Shown: positions 35,046-45,419, numbered from the stretch's first letter. The stretch: 64,000 nt of DNA from Candidatus Thermochlorobacteriaceae bacterium (GCA_029263855.1 JAJUFC010000008.1:62001-126000), one strand, 5' to 3'. Numbers and translations are program-made. The notes: generated by a model from the letters alone, not told the origin.

Positions 35046-35507
35046 TCATGCCGTTGTTTCAGGCTCAGCGACTTTTGGCTTTTCGAGAGACTTTGGCTTT
35101 TCAAACTTTTTAGTCGGCATTTTAGGAATGTTCGGCGTCGGCACAACCCAATTGATGTAGCCTTTCTTCCATTCGTAAATAAGCCCAAGCGTCAAGACAC
35201 CCAAGAACACAAGCGCGACCGCCAGCGCATAGCCACCTACTTGCTTGAAAATCGTCGCCCAAGGGTAAAGGAAGAGCACTTCAACATCGAAAATGATGAA
35301 GATAAGCGCGACGACATAAAAGCGAATGTTGAACTGCACCCACGCACTTCCTTTCGGCTCTTCGCCACATTCATATGTGGTTAATTTTTCGGTGTATGGA
35401 CGGTGCGGGCGTATGAGGCGAGAAGTAACAAACCCAAGCACGACAAAAATGACGCCAACGGCAAGAAAAAGAAAGACTTTCCCAAACTCTGAAATTTCTT
35501 GTCCCAT
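35046..35507 (-). CDS. nuoA: Complex I membrane subunit NuoA, with charged C-terminal tail
   Basis: This 153-residue protein has three membrane helices. [51 protein letters not shown] is the conserved NuoA loop and second helix (about residues 33-83), including the loop Cys. A basic and proline-rich tail (about residues 125-153) extends the usual C-terminus. It is the first gene of the operon, and its promoter must lie in the 198-bp gap facing the pterin dehydratase gene. No clear promoter element was recognised there. Confidence 0.96.
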   Translation of the reverse strand: MGQEISEFGKVFLFLAVGVIFVVLGFVTSRLIRPHRPYTEKLTTYECGEEPKGSAWVQFNIRFYVVALIFIIFDVEVLFLYPWATIFKQVGGYALAVALVFLGVLTLGLIYEWKKGYINWVVPTPNIPKMPTKKFEKPKSLEKPKVAEPETTA

Positions 35508-35705
35508 TGATGATTTTGGTTCGAACTACAGTTTGAAAATGTTTTTGTGCATCTTTTGTGCTGATTGACAAATTGCGCAACGCATTCATTTCCGCGAAAA
35601 TTCCTTTTCCGAAAAAAATTTTAACAATTTTCTATTTGTGCGCGATTTTTTCTTTGGCGCGAATGTTGCATTTTTAGTCCGATTCAACAAAACTGCGCAC
35701 CAACG

Positions 35706-36317
35706 ATGCCTACACCACTCACAGATGCACAACTCTCGCAACTTGCCGAACAAGGATGGACGAGACAAGGCGAGACGATTCAAAAAACTTTTTCCTTTGA
35801 CGACTTCGGCGGAAAGAGCCCCTTCCTCAAAGGGCTTGCCTTCATTGAGCGCGTCGCCGCGCTCGCCGAAGAAGCCAATCATCACCCCGATATTACTTTC
35901 ACTTACAACCGCGTCGTGATTTCACTGACCACGCACGACAAAGGCATGCTGACGCAAAAGGATTTTGACTTGGCAATGAAAATCGGCGCGATTAACGCCA
36001 CCGCTTCGGTTTTTTGCGAAGAAAAAAATTTTGATTTTTCATCGGAAATCGTTTGTCAAAGTCCGCCCGGCATTCCTGCAAGAAGCATCACCCACGCGCC
36101 TTCGCCACACGAGTACAGTTTTCAAATTCCGAGCGGCAAGTCTGTCTATAAAATTTCTGCCTCTCACAACGAGCAATCCTTAACGACGAGTTCCGACGGA
36201 TTTTCAGGAAACAGCATGGCGGTTTTGTTAGAGCGCACCGCGACCGAATACATCGTGGAACTGAACAGCACGCCGCAAGGAATCAGACCAGAATTCTCTG
36301 TTACTTTCAATCCGTAG
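35706..36317 (+). CDS. Pterin-4a-carbinolamine dehydratase with an extra C-terminal domain
   Basis: The first ~100 residues of this 203-residue protein are a pterin-4a-carbinolamine dehydratase. AEEANHHPDITFTYNRVVISLTTHDKG (about residues 56-82) carries the paired active-site histidines and the distal His. The enzyme recycles the pterin cofactor of aromatic hydroxylases and has also been proposed to work in folate-like pathways. Residues about 105-203 are an added segment with strand-like Ser/Thr-rich sequence and no recognised family. The gene starts divergently from nuoA and stops 6 bases before a histidine kinase gene, suggesting co-transcription. Confidence 0.85.
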   Translation: MPTPLTDAQLSQLAEQGWTRQGETIQKTFSFDDFGGKSPFLKGLAFIERVAALAEEANHHPDITFTYNRVVISLTTHDKGMLTQKDFDLAMKIGAINATASVFCEEKNFDFSSEIVCQSPPGIPARSITHAPSPHEYSFQIPSGKSVYKISASHNEQSLTTSSDGFSGNSMAVLLERTATEYIVELNSTPQGIRPEFSVTFNP

Positions 36318-36323
36318 TTCATT

Positions 36324-38513
36324 ATGAGCCGTTCTCTTTTGCCTTCTGACACTCCTCGTTCCGATGTGAATCGTTCCGATATGATAGAAACGGCGCGCGA
36401 TGCGCTAGCTCATGCCCGCGAAGCCTTCGAGAATAAAAATTACTCCGACGCGGAAGCCCTCGCATTAGAAGTTCTTCACGATTCAGAACCTTTGAACCAA
36501 CCGTCGCTTTGGACTTCGGCGCGCCTACTTCTTGCCGAAGCCCTCATGAAGCAACAAAAGTATGATGACGCCCTAAAACATCTTCACTCAGTTCTCGCCT
36601 TTTTTGAATCCAATGGCGACCAAGAAGAGACAAGGCACACCCTCTCGCTCTTGGGAAAAGTCGCTTACTTCAAAAAAAATTATCCGCTCGCCCTTGAATA
36701 CTTTCAAAGCGTTTTGACGATGTGCGAGGAATGCCTTGATGAGTTCAGCTACACGGCGAATCATTTCAGCGGGATTATCTACACTCGGCAACTTGACCAT
36801 CAAAAAGCGATTGAAAGCAACCAACGCGGGCTTCTTTGCGCAGAGGCATTAAACTCACAATATAAAATCGCGCAGACGCTCGTCAATTTGGGAATTGTCT
36901 ATATGAATCGCGGCGATTTAGTGGAAGCCGTTTCAAAGTTTCGTCAGGCAGAATCTATCAGCATCACGTGCGGTTTTTCTGAGGTTGAATCCATCGCTCT
37001 TCAAAATCTTGCGACGGTATTTATGTCTGTCGGCGACATAGAGCAGTCGCTCACGATTCACCATCGCCTCATTGAGCATTACGAGCGCATTGGAGATAAA
37101 AAACTGCTCGGCTATGAATGCAATAACACTGGGCGATCATACTTTATCAGCAATAAGATAGACCTCGCCACGCATTTTTGTGAACGCGCAGTAGAGATTT
37201 TTTCAGCGCTTGGTGAAGAAGATTTGCGCGCCCTGCCGCACCTTACCTTAGCGGAAATCTATCTCAAACAAGGTCAATATGCCCGCGCGGTTTCCCTCAA
37301 TCGCGAGATTGTTTCGGTTTATGAAGCAAGCGCGAGCAAAGAGTTCCTTGCAGACGCTTATTTCGGTTTGGGCGATTCGCTTTACAAGTCGGGCGATGTT
37401 CAGAACGCAATCATTTATTTGAAGAAGGCGGCTGAACTCTGTCATAGTGCTGGAAATTTTCCCCGCTATGCCATCTTCTGCGTTTCGCTTGCAGAAGTCC
37501 TTCACGCCGAACAAGATACCGAAGCCGCACTGTCTTACTTTGAGAGCGCGCGCTCAATTTGTGAGCAACAAGCCTTCAACTCGCTTCTGCCGAAAATTTA
37601 TCTCGGTTTGTCAAAGATATACGATGAACGCGGCGACCTTCGCAAGGCTTACGATTTCTATCGCAAGTATCACGAAAGTTCACAAGCCATTTTCAATCTC
37701 GATGTTGAAAAAACGACACAGCGACTTTCCATTCAATACGACCTTCGCCAGAAGGAGCAAGAGACTAAAAAGGAGCGTGAAAAAAACGAGATGCTCTCCA
37801 AAATCAATCAAGAATTGCAAGAAGCCAATCGTTTGAAAAACGAGTTTCTCTCGATTGCGGCGCACGACCTCAAAAATCCACTTCAATCCATTTTAGGCTT
37901 CGCGGACATTACGCAAGAAAGCCACACGACCCTTGAAGAAGCCAAAGCCTACGCACAGATTATCTCTCGCTCTGCTTCCCACATGGTTAATTTGGTTAAA
38001 TCCCTTCTTGAGACCGCCGCCATCTCTTCCAATGCCCTGACGTTTGAGCTCACCGAAGCCAATTTGAACGACTTACTCAAAAAAGTCATCGACGATTTTC
38101 AGCCGACGCTTCAAGCCAAATCTCAAAACATTTCCTTTCACGCTATGCCGAATGCGCTCGCGCTCATTGATATTGAGAAAATGCGCGACGTGTTTTCAAA
38201 CCTTATTTCAAACGCGATAAAATACAGCCCCGCAAGCACGAGCATCACTGTTCAGATTGCGCCGTCGGCTCACGGCAGGCTTGTTGTTTCGGTTAAAGAT
38301 GAAGGTCAAGGATTGAGCGAAAAAGACAAGGAAAAACTCTTCAGCGCATTTCAGCGGCTTTCGTCGCGACCGACGGGCGGCGAAAGTTCAACGGGTTTGG
38401 GCTTATGGATTGCCAAAGAATTTGTTGAAAAACACAACGGCAAAATCTGGGCGGAGTCCGAAGGCAAAGGCAAAGGCACTACTTTTTTTGTAGAACTTCC
38501 CGCCATCAACTAA
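36324..38513 (+). CDS. TPR-sensor histidine kinase (soluble)
   Basis: This 729-residue protein has no membrane segment. Residues about 20-440 are a run of tetratricopeptide repeats. A coiled-coil linker (about 465-500) leads to a histidine kinase: EFLSIAAHDLKNPLQSILGF (H-box, His near residue 512), SNLISNAIKYSP (N-box), VKDEGQGLSEKD (G1) and GESSTGLGLWIAKEF (G2). All catalytic boxes are intact. No response regulator lies nearby. The linker has KYHESSQAIFNLDVEKT, the same pattern found in two other signalling proteins in this window. It is probably cotranscribed with the preceding dehydratase gene and followed by the DUF711 gene after 25 bases. Confidence 0.92.
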   Translation: MSRSLLPSDTPRSDVNRSDMIETARDALAHAREAFENKNYSDAEALALEVLHDSEPLNQPSLWTSARLLLAEALMKQQKYDDALKHLHSVLAFFESNGDQEETRHTLSLLGKVAYFKKNYPLALEYFQSVLTMCEECLDEFSYTANHFSGIIYTRQLDHQKAIESNQRGLLCAEALNSQYKIAQTLVNLGIVYMNRGDLVEAVSKFRQAESISITCGFSEVESIALQNLATVFMSVGDIEQSLTIHHRLIEHYERIGDKKLLGYECNNTGRSYFISNKIDLATHFCERAVEIFSALGEEDLRALPHLTLAEIYLKQGQYARAVSLNREIVSVYEASASKEFLADAYFGLGDSLYKSGDVQNAIIYLKKAAELCHSAGNFPRYAIFCVSLAEVLHAEQDTEAALSYFESARSICEQQAFNSLLPKIYLGLSKIYDERGDLRKAYDFYRKYHESSQAIFNLDVEKTTQRLSIQYDLRQKEQETKKEREKNEMLSKINQELQEANRLKNEFLSIAAHDLKNPLQSILGFADITQESHTTLEEAKAYAQIISRSASHMVNLVKSLLETAAISSNALTFELTEANLNDLLKKVIDDFQPTLQAKSQNISFHAMPNALALIDIEKMRDVFSNLISNAIKYSPASTSITVQIAPSAHGRLVVSVKDEGQGLSEKDKEKLFSAFQRLSSRPTGGESSTGLGLWIAKEFVEKHNGKIWAESEGKGKGTTFFVELPAIN

Positions 38514-38538
38514 TGCTTCTTAATGAACTAACACGATT

Positions 38539-39894
38539 ATGTCTTACGAATTTTCCGAAGTCATAGAAACCTTGCGAATGACGGAGGTCGAGCAGTTCGA
38601 TATTCGCACCGTTACGCTCGGAATCAGTTTGCGCGATTGCGCCTCGCACAGCCTTGACATCGCCAAAAGCAAAATCCGTTCAAAAATTTTGAAGCGCGGC
38701 GAAGTGCATCTCAAATCAGCACGCGAAGTCGAATTGATGTATGGGCTTCGCATCGCCAACAAGCGCATTTCGGTTACGCCGCTCTCCATCGTCTTTGACC
38801 AATTCCGCGAAGCCGAACTCATTGAGATTGCTCTCACGCTCGACTCGTGCGCCAAAGAACTTGGCATTGATTTCATCGGCGGCTACTCCGCCCTCGTTGA
38901 AAAAGGAATGACCGAAGGCGAGCGCGCGCTCATCGCCTCCGTCCCCGATATGATGGCGGCGACGAAGCACATTTGTTCGAGCGTCAACGTCGCCTCAACG
39001 AAGGCAGGCATCAATATGGACGCGGTTTATTTCGTCGGAAAAATGATTAAACAACTCGCCGCAAAAACTACCCGCGCCGAAGGTTGTTGCAAGTTCGTGG
39101 CGTTTTGCAACGTTCCCGAAGACAATCCCTTCGTGGCGGGCGCGTTTCATGGCGTTAGCGAGCCTGACGTGAGTTTAAATGTTGGAATTTCAGGACCGGG
39201 CGTGGTGCTTGCCGCCATTCGCGAAGCGGGCGATTGCGACTTCGGAACGCTCTGCGAAGTCATTAAGCGCACGGCGTTCAAAATCACGCGAGCGGGCGAA
39301 TTGATTGGTCGAAAGGTCGCTCAAAAATCGGGCGTGCCATTTGGCATCGTTGATATTTCGCTCGCGCCAACGCCCGCGTGGGGCGATAGCATCGCGGAAA
39401 TTTTGGAAGCGATTGGCGTGGAATCCGTCGGCGCGCCCGGAAGCACGGCGGCGTTGATGCTCCTGAACGACAGCGTCAAGAAAGGCGGAATGATGGCGTC
39501 GTGCTATGTGGGCGGAATGTCGGGCGCGTTCATTCCCGTCTCGGAAGACGCGGGAATGATTCGCGGCGTCGAGCGCGGCTCGCTCACGATTGAAAAATTG
39601 GAAGCGATGACGAGCGTCTGTTGCGTCGGATTAGATATGGTCGCCGTCCCGGGCGACACGACCGCTGAAACGCTTGCCGCGATTCTCGCCGATGAATGCG
39701 CGATTGGGGTGGTCAACAATAAAACCACCGCGATGCGCATCATCGCGCCGCCCAACGCCAAAGTCGGCGATGTGATTGATTACGGCGGCTTGCTCGGTCA
39801 AGCGATTATTATGCCCGTGAGCGCATTTCGTTCCGATGCGTTCATCAAGCGAGGCGGCAGAATCCCCGCGCCCACGCGCGGCATCAATAATTAA
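38539..39894 (+). CDS. DUF711 / UPF0210 family protein (PFL-like fold)
   Basis: This 451-residue protein matches the UPF0210 (DUF711) family, which has a pyruvate-formate-lyase-like barrel but is not itself shown to be a radical enzyme. Visible signatures are FDIRTVTLGISLRDCA at the N-terminus, MDAVYFVGKMIKQLA, and GIVDISLAPTPAWGDSIAEIL in the middle. The biochemical role is unknown. The family is often encoded next to an ACT-domain regulator, which is absent here. Length is normal. It is convergent with purH, 20 bases apart. Confidence 0.9.
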   Translation: MSYEFSEVIETLRMTEVEQFDIRTVTLGISLRDCASHSLDIAKSKIRSKILKRGEVHLKSAREVELMYGLRIANKRISVTPLSIVFDQFREAELIEIALTLDSCAKELGIDFIGGYSALVEKGMTEGERALIASVPDMMAATKHICSSVNVASTKAGINMDAVYFVGKMIKQLAAKTTRAEGCCKFVAFCNVPEDNPFVAGAFHGVSEPDVSLNVGISGPGVVLAAIREAGDCDFGTLCEVIKRTAFKITRAGELIGRKVAQKSGVPFGIVDISLAPTPAWGDSIAEILEAIGVESVGAPGSTAALMLLNDSVKKGGMMASCYVGGMSGAFIPVSEDAGMIRGVERGSLTIEKLEAMTSVCCVGLDMVAVPGDTTAETLAAILADECAIGVVNNKTTAMRIIAPPNAKVGDVIDYGGLLGQAIIMPVSAFRSDAFIKRGGRIPAPTRGINN

Positions 39895-39914
39895 CATCGG
39901 ACTTCTCTTCACTG

Positions 39915-41504
39915 TTAATGCTTAAAGTGGCGCGTACCCGTAAAGACCATCGCGATGCCGCGCTCGTCGGCAGCTTTAATCACTTCTTCATCGCGGATTG
40001 AGCCGCCGGGCTGAATCACCGCGCTCGCGCCCGCTTCGGCGGCGGCGATAAGTCCATCGGCAAACGGGAAGAACGCATCGCTCGCAACGGCAGAGCCTGC
40101 AAGGTCTAACTTCGCCTCGCCCGCCTTCCAGCGCGCAATGCGCGACGAATCCACGCGCGACATCTGCCCCGCGCCAATTCCAACCGTCCGCAAGTCTTTC
40201 GCATACACAATCGCATTGGATTTGACGTGCTTCGCCACGCGCCACGCAAAGAGCATATCGTTCAGTTCCGATTCGGTTGGCTTTCGTTGGGTTACGGTTC
40301 GCAGTTCGTTGTCTTTGACCATTGCCACGTCGCGCTCTTGAACAAGCACGCCGCAAGTCGTGCCGCGCACCTCTAATCCATCGCGCTTCGTGGATTTTTT
40401 TTGGCGAATCAATCGGCGATCTTTTTTCTTCATCAAGTATTCCAACACGCCCTCTTCAAAGTCGGGCGCGATGATGATTTCGGTGAAAATTTCGTTCATC
40501 GCTTCGGCGGCTTTCATATCAAGCGGCTGATTGACGGCGATAATGCCGCCAAACGGGGCTTGCGTGTCGGTCTCGAAGGCGCGCCGATAAGCGTCGTAAA
40601 GCGAATCGGCTTGCGCCACGCCGCACGGATTGGTGTGTTTGACAATCACGACCGTTGGCTTTTCGCGACCAAATTCATCGCAGAGCGAAACCGCCGCTGT
40701 TAAGTCGAGAATGTTGTTGTAGGAAAGGTCTTTGCCGTGCAGTTTTTCAAAATACTCTCCAAAAGAAACCTCGCCGTGTTCGGTTTTAAGCGCGTAGAAG
40801 GCGGCTTTTTGATGCGGATTTTCGCCGTAGCGCATGTCAATTTCCTTTGTGAGCGCAAGCGTATAGGTCGCGGTTAATCCTTCTTCATCTTTTTTTGCTC
40901 CGTTGATTTCTTTGTTCAGATAGTCGGCAATCATGGCGTCGTAGCGGCTGGTGAGCGCGAAGACTTTTTGCGCAAGCGCGGCACGCGTTTTGAGCGTGGT
41001 TCTGCCCTTGTGCGCTTTCATTTCGTCAAGCACGCATTGATAATCTCCGACATCGGTTACGACCGTTACGGATTCATAATTCTTCGCCGCGCTCCGAAGC
41101 ATCGATGGTCCGCCGATGTCGATGTTCTCAATCGCTTCTTCAAGCGTTACGCCTTTCTTTTGAATCGTTTGTTCAAAGGGATAGAGATTGACGACGACCA
41201 AATCGATGTAGTCGATTTTGTTCTCTTTGACTTCCTTCTTGTGCGTTTTGAGATTGCGCCGCGCGAGCAATCCGCCGTGAATTTTCGGGTGAAGCGTTTT
41301 GACGCGACCATCAAGGATTTCGGGGAACTTGGTGATTTTTGAAATCGATTTCGCCTTCACGCCCGCGTCGAGCAAAGCGTTGAGCGTGCCGCCCGTTGAA
41401 AAAATTTCCACCTTCATTTTCTCCAACGCTTTGGCAAAGTCGACGATGCCCGTTTTGTCGGAGACGGAAATGAGCGCGCGTTTGATTTTCGGATTTTCCA
41501 GCAT
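39915..41504 (-). CDS. purH: Bifunctional AICAR formyltransferase / IMP cyclohydrolase
   Basis: This 529-residue enzyme catalyses the last two steps of IMP synthesis. The N-terminal cyclohydrolase domain has [15 protein letters not shown] and EIFSTGGT (about residues 13-40). The C-terminal transformylase has [11 protein letters not shown] and [17 protein letters not shown], and it ends in the typical [30 protein letters not shown]. Size and motifs are standard. A TAnnTTTA element (41556-41563, minus strand) sits about 52 bases upstream of the start as a possible promoter. It is a single gene convergent with the DUF711 gene. Confidence 0.98.
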   Translation of the reverse strand: MLENPKIKRALISVSDKTGIVDFAKALEKMKVEIFSTGGTLNALLDAGVKAKSISKITKFPEILDGRVKTLHPKIHGGLLARRNLKTHKKEVKENKIDYIDLVVVNLYPFEQTIQKKGVTLEEAIENIDIGGPSMLRSAAKNYESVTVVTDVGDYQCVLDEMKAHKGRTTLKTRAALAQKVFALTSRYDAMIADYLNKEINGAKKDEEGLTATYTLALTKEIDMRYGENPHQKAAFYALKTEHGEVSFGEYFEKLHGKDLSYNNILDLTAAVSLCDEFGREKPTVVIVKHTNPCGVAQADSLYDAYRRAFETDTQAPFGGIIAVNQPLDMKAAEAMNEIFTEIIIAPDFEEGVLEYLMKKKDRRLIRQKKSTKRDGLEVRGTTCGVLVQERDVAMVKDNELRTVTQRKPTESELNDMLFAWRVAKHVKSNAIVYAKDLRTVGIGAGQMSRVDSSRIARWKAGEAKLDLAGSAVASDAFFPFADGLIAAAEAGASAVIQPGGSIRDEEVIKAADERGIAMVFTGTRHFKH

Positions 41505-41568
41505 TGATGAGCCGTTATGGTTTAGGTTTGGACTACGAAATTATGAAGACTTGTGTAAAGATAACGCT

Positions 41569-44028
41569 TCACATCATCGTTTGCGTATCGGTGTCAATTC
41601 CCAACTTGACTACGCTTGGCGAAACACGCCGACGAAATTGATACTCGACGCCGCGCACGATTTGCTTTGAAAGCCGCGCACCGCGCTTTTGCTTGATGAG
41701 AATTTGATAGCGAAAGTTGTGTTTGAGTTTTGCTATCACCGCAGGCACAGGTCCGAGCACTTCGAATTCTTCTTCCTTCAAAACGCCTTTGAGCAATTGG
41801 CAAAATACTTTTGCACCTGCGCTGACCTCCGATTCCGATTTTCCTGAAAATTCAATTTTCGCAAGTCGCACAAACGGCGGATAGCCAACCATTTGCCGAA
41901 TGGCGAGTTCATACTCGAAAAAATGCGCGTAATCATTTTTCAAAACGTATCGGAACACGTCGTTTTGAAGATTGAGAACCTGCAAATAAACATCGCCTTT
42001 CTTTTGTGCGCGTCCTGCCCTGCCCGACACTTGCAACAGCAATGAATAAAGCCGCTCGCTTGCGCGAAAATCAGGAAGCGATAAGCCAATATCGGCAAGA
42101 ATTGCGCCGACGAGCGTTACATTCGGAAAGTCCAAACCCTTCGCCACCATTTGTGTTCCGAGCAAGATGCGGGCTTTGCCTTCTTGAAACTCACGCAGAA
42201 ACTTCGCGTGCGCGCCTTTCTTGCCCGTTGTGTCTAAATCCATTCGCAAAATTTTCTCGTTCGGAAACAGGTGTTGCAGTTCTTGCTCGATTTTTTCCGT
42301 CCCGCTTGATTTGTAGAGCAGTTCTTCCGAGCCGCAGGTTTTGCACTTCTTCGGCGCAGGTTCAATTCTTCCGCAGTAATGGCATCGCAAGTGATTTTCT
42401 TTGAGATGAAAGACCATCGTTACTTGGCACGCAGGGCATGTGTAAATCGTGCCGCAACTGTTGCACTGCACGCTTCCCGCATAGCCGCGCCGATTCTGAA
42501 ACAAGATGACTTGTTCGTTTCTCTCAAGCCGCTTTTGAATTTCAAAGAAAAGCGTTTCGGAAATTGAGGGCGAAATTTTTTTCTCTCTTGAAAGCCAAAT
42601 CAATTTGATTTCAGGCGAAGTTGCGCCGTCGGCGCGTTTAGAAAGCGTGAGCAGTTCGTATTTGCCTGTTGTAGCGTTGTAATACGATTCAATCGAAGGC
42701 GTTGCCGAACCCAAGAGGCAGACGGCGTTTTCAAATTTGGCGCGCACAATCGCCACATCACGCGCGTTGTAGCGCGGCGATGCGTCGTATTGCTTGTAGG
42801 TGGATTCGTGCTCTTCATCGACGACAATCAAGCCGACGTTTTCAAGCGGTGCGAAGATTGCCGAACGTGCGCCGAGCGCGATTCGTGCCTTTCCTTCTTT
42901 CAAACTTTGCCACGCTTCGAATTTTTCCGAATCGTTCATCGCGCTATGTAGCACGCGAACCTTATCGCCGAAGTGCGCGCGAAATCGCGATGCCGTTTGT
43001 GGCGTGAGCGAAATTTCAGGCACGAGCACGATTGCCGTTTTGCCTTGTTCGAGCGTTTCGCGAATGGCTTCGATGTAAATCCAAGTCTTGCCGCTTCCCG
43101 TGATGCCGTGCAGAAGAAAGGTCTTGAACGATTGCGAGCGAATCGCGTCGCGAAGTTTCGATATGGAGAGCCGCTGTTCGTCGGTGTAATCAATTTGCTT
43201 TTGCGTTTCTACGAAGCCATCGGCAAACATGGCAGTTGTCTCGACGAGCGTCGTCGTCAAAATTCCTTTGTCCACGAGGGGTTGCAGGCTTTTCGCGGTT
43301 GCGCCGAGTTCTTCGGCGAAGAAGTTTGGTCGAGCAAGCGCGAAGATTTTTTCTAGCAGTTGTCGCTGTTTTGGCGAGCGTTTGAGCGAGGCAAGGCACT
43401 CCGCTTGCGCGTCTTTTGAGACTTCTTGTTGGAGCGAGAAGCGCGCTTTGAGTTTGGGCTTGCCCTTTTGGACGAATGTTTTTTTCACTTCGATGAAGCC
43501 CACGCGCTCTAATTCCGACAGCGCGAGCCGCAAATGCTTTGAGCCAACGCGCCGCTCTAATTGTTTGACGGTCAGTTTTTTTTCGCGGGCGAGCGCCTGC
43601 AAAATGTTTCGGCGCAATTCCGTCTTGACGATTTTCTCGTCGGGCGCGAGCAACGAAAATTCGCGTAGCAGGACGGTTTCTTTCGGACGAATGCGCATCA
43701 CGGCGGGCAATGTGGCAAGAACGGCTTCGATTGGATAGGCGATGTAGTAGTCGGCAATCCACTCCGCAAGGCGCATCAGCACAGGCGAGAGCGCAGGCTT
43801 GCCGTCGTCAAAAATATCGAGAATTTCTCCGAGCGGCACTTCGCTTCCCTGCTCCGAAACGGATTTGACGAATCCCAATCGCTCTTTCTTTCTTTCTCCT
43901 TTTCCAAACGCCACCAACACGCGCGAGCCAATCGTGAGCATTTCAGAAAATTCATTCGGAATGAGATAAGGGTAGGCTCTATCGCTGAACGACTGCTCGA
44001 CGAAAATGTGCGCAATCTGTCGTGTCAT
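41569..44028 (-). CDS. priA: Primosomal replication restart helicase PriA
   Basis: This 819-residue helicase reloads the replisome at stalled forks. HGITGSGKTWIYIEAI (Walker A), VIVDEEHESTYKQ (DEAH-like box), and eight zinc cysteines in the stretch from CNSCGTIYTCPACQ to CHYCGRIEPAPKKCKTC identify it. SGRAGRAQ is motif VI. The N-terminal DNA-binding half is present. Length and order are standard. It is followed on the other side by the SpoIIE-type gene, 60 bases upstream. Confidence 0.97.
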   Translation of the reverse strand: MTRQIAHIFVEQSFSDRAYPYLIPNEFSEMLTIGSRVLVAFGKGERKKERLGFVKSVSEQGSEVPLGEILDIFDDGKPALSPVLMRLAEWIADYYIAYPIEAVLATLPAVMRIRPKETVLLREFSLLAPDEKIVKTELRRNILQALAREKKLTVKQLERRVGSKHLRLALSELERVGFIEVKKTFVQKGKPKLKARFSLQQEVSKDAQAECLASLKRSPKQRQLLEKIFALARPNFFAEELGATAKSLQPLVDKGILTTTLVETTAMFADGFVETQKQIDYTDEQRLSISKLRDAIRSQSFKTFLLHGITGSGKTWIYIEAIRETLEQGKTAIVLVPEISLTPQTASRFRAHFGDKVRVLHSAMNDSEKFEAWQSLKEGKARIALGARSAIFAPLENVGLIVVDEEHESTYKQYDASPRYNARDVAIVRAKFENAVCLLGSATPSIESYYNATTGKYELLTLSKRADGATSPEIKLIWLSREKKISPSISETLFFEIQKRLERNEQVILFQNRRGYAGSVQCNSCGTIYTCPACQVTMVFHLKENHLRCHYCGRIEPAPKKCKTCGSEELLYKSSGTEKIEQELQHLFPNEKILRMDLDTTGKKGAHAKFLREFQEGKARILLGTQMVAKGLDFPNVTLVGAILADIGLSLPDFRASERLYSLLLQVSGRAGRAQKKGDVYLQVLNLQNDVFRYVLKNDYAHFFEYELAIRQMVGYPPFVRLAKIEFSGKSESEVSAGAKVFCQLLKGVLKEEEFEVLGPVPAVIAKLKHNFRYQILIKQKRGARLSKQIVRGVEYQFRRRVSPSVVKLGIDTDTQTMM

Positions 44029-44088
44029 GGAGAGTTCAAGAGAAAGTAGAACAAATGTGCTTGCGTAACAGATTGAAGTTGACTGTTT

Positions 44089-45195
44089 TTAACTGCCGAT
44101 GACGACGCTCATCATCGTTATATCGTCGCGTTGTGCTTCTTGTTGTTGATGCGCCAAAAGTTCCGATTCTAATTTCTCTTTTTGCTCATTGAGGTTCGAG
44201 GTTACGATGGCTTTGAGCAGTTCTTTGAATCGTTTTGAGCCGAAACTTTCGCGTTGGGGATTGGCTTGGTCGATGTAGCCATCGGTGGTCAGGTAAAGGG
44301 TCATTTGATTTTGAATTGGGATTTCGTGCGAAGTGAATTTGCGTTCCGTTTCGCGTTGTCGTCCGCCGATGCTATAACGGTCGCCTTTGAGTTCGGTGAG
44401 TTCGCCTTTTTGAATGATGTAAAGCGGGCGTTTCGCGCCTGAAAAAATAAGCCGCTCGCGCTCGACCTTCACCAAACACACGTCCATTCCGTCTTGCAAT
44501 TCTACCGATGGATTTTCGCTTTGGCGAAGCGCGTCGCGAATGGCTTTGTGCAGTTCTTCCAAAATGATGTTGGGTTCGGTTATTCTTTTTTCTATGATGA
44601 TTTGATTGAGAAGCGCGTTGCCAATCATGCTCATGAACGCCCCCGGAACGCCGTGCCCCGTGCAATCCGAGACGGCAAGGATTTTCACCTCGCCTAAGTC
44701 ATGAAACCAATAGAAATCTCCCGAAACAATATCCTTCGGCTTGTAGATGATAAAATGATTCGGAAATGCCGTCGCGATTTTTTCGCTTGTTGGTAAAATC
44801 GCTTGTTGGATTTTTTGCGCGTAAGCAATGCTGGAAGTAATGTTCGCGTTGAGTTCGGCAAGCTCGACATTGCGCAGGCGTTGAATTTCGGCTTCCTTTT
44901 TGGTTTGCTCAACTTGATGAATGATTTGCAGATTCTTCGTCTTCTTGTCTGATTCTTCATTGAAGACCTGCCGCTCAATTTCGTGAAATTTCTTGAAGTG
45001 GTAGTAAGCCTTTTCAATATCGCCGATACGTTCATACTCTTCGGCGAAGGCTTGATGGGCTTGATAGAGCAAATCCTTCGCGCCAAGTTCTTCGGCAAGT
45101 GCGCGGGCACGCTCGAAGTAATAAAGTGCCATGTTTTCTTGCTCGGGCGTTTGAGGCTTCGCTGTGGAATTGTTCATATCGGATTGAATTTGCAT
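44089..45195 (-). CDS. TPR-linked SpoIIE/RsbU-type protein phosphatase
   Basis: This 368-residue protein has a short TPR-like N-terminus (about residues 20-85), a coiled-coil linker (about 95-130) and a PP2C/SpoIIE phosphatase domain. FIIYKPKDIVSGDFYWFHDL and LAVSDCTGHGVPGAFMSMIGN (about residues 150-195) carry the metal-binding aspartates, and QRDDITMMSVVIG closes the domain. Such phosphatases act in partner-switching circuits on anti-sigma antagonists. Its linker (KKFHEIERQVFNEESDKKTK) matches that of the two plus-strand TPR kinases, but it has far fewer TPR units, as if cut short. No anti-sigma factor gene is nearby. Confidence 0.9.
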   Translation of the reverse strand: MQIQSDMNNSTAKPQTPEQENMALYYFERARALAEELGAKDLLYQAHQAFAEEYERIGDIEKAYYHFKKFHEIERQVFNEESDKKTKNLQIIHQVEQTKKEAEIQRLRNVELAELNANITSSIAYAQKIQQAILPTSEKIATAFPNHFIIYKPKDIVSGDFYWFHDLGEVKILAVSDCTGHGVPGAFMSMIGNALLNQIIIEKRITEPNIILEELHKAIRDALRQSENPSVELQDGMDVCLVKVERERLIFSGAKRPLYIIQKGELTELKGDRYSIGGRQRETERKFTSHEIPIQNQMTLYLTTDGYIDQANPQRESFGSKRFKELLKAIVTSNLNEQKEKLESELLAHQQQEAQRDDITMMSVVIGS

Positions 45196-45284
45196 TAAAA
45201 GTTGAGCCGAATAATTTACTTCAAAAGCACGCGAAAGGAAAACACAAGTATTAAGAAGCGGGAAGTGAGGAGCGAATCGTCAAG

Positions 45285-45348
45285 GAGTTAAGAGTTAAGA
45301 GTGAGCAGTGCGTTCAACTTTTAACTTTTCACTCTTAATTCTCAACTC
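45285..45348. repeat. Imperfect palindrome in a 224-bp gap
   Basis: The arms GAGTTAAGAGTTAAGAGTGA (45285-45304) and TCACTCTTAATTCTCAACTC (45329-45348) pair at 18 of 20 positions around a 24-base loop. The surrounding sequence (45196-45419) holds no gene. Such AG/TTAAG-type palindromes recur in many genomes as small mobile-like repeats. Here only one copy is seen. It could also act as a terminator between the SpoIIE-type gene and recX. Confidence 0.55.
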
Positions 45349-45419
45349 ATTTGAATTTCTCACTCTGCTCGGAATGACCAACAGCGCGTTCTGAATCACG
45401 TGGCTTTTGTGCCATACAA

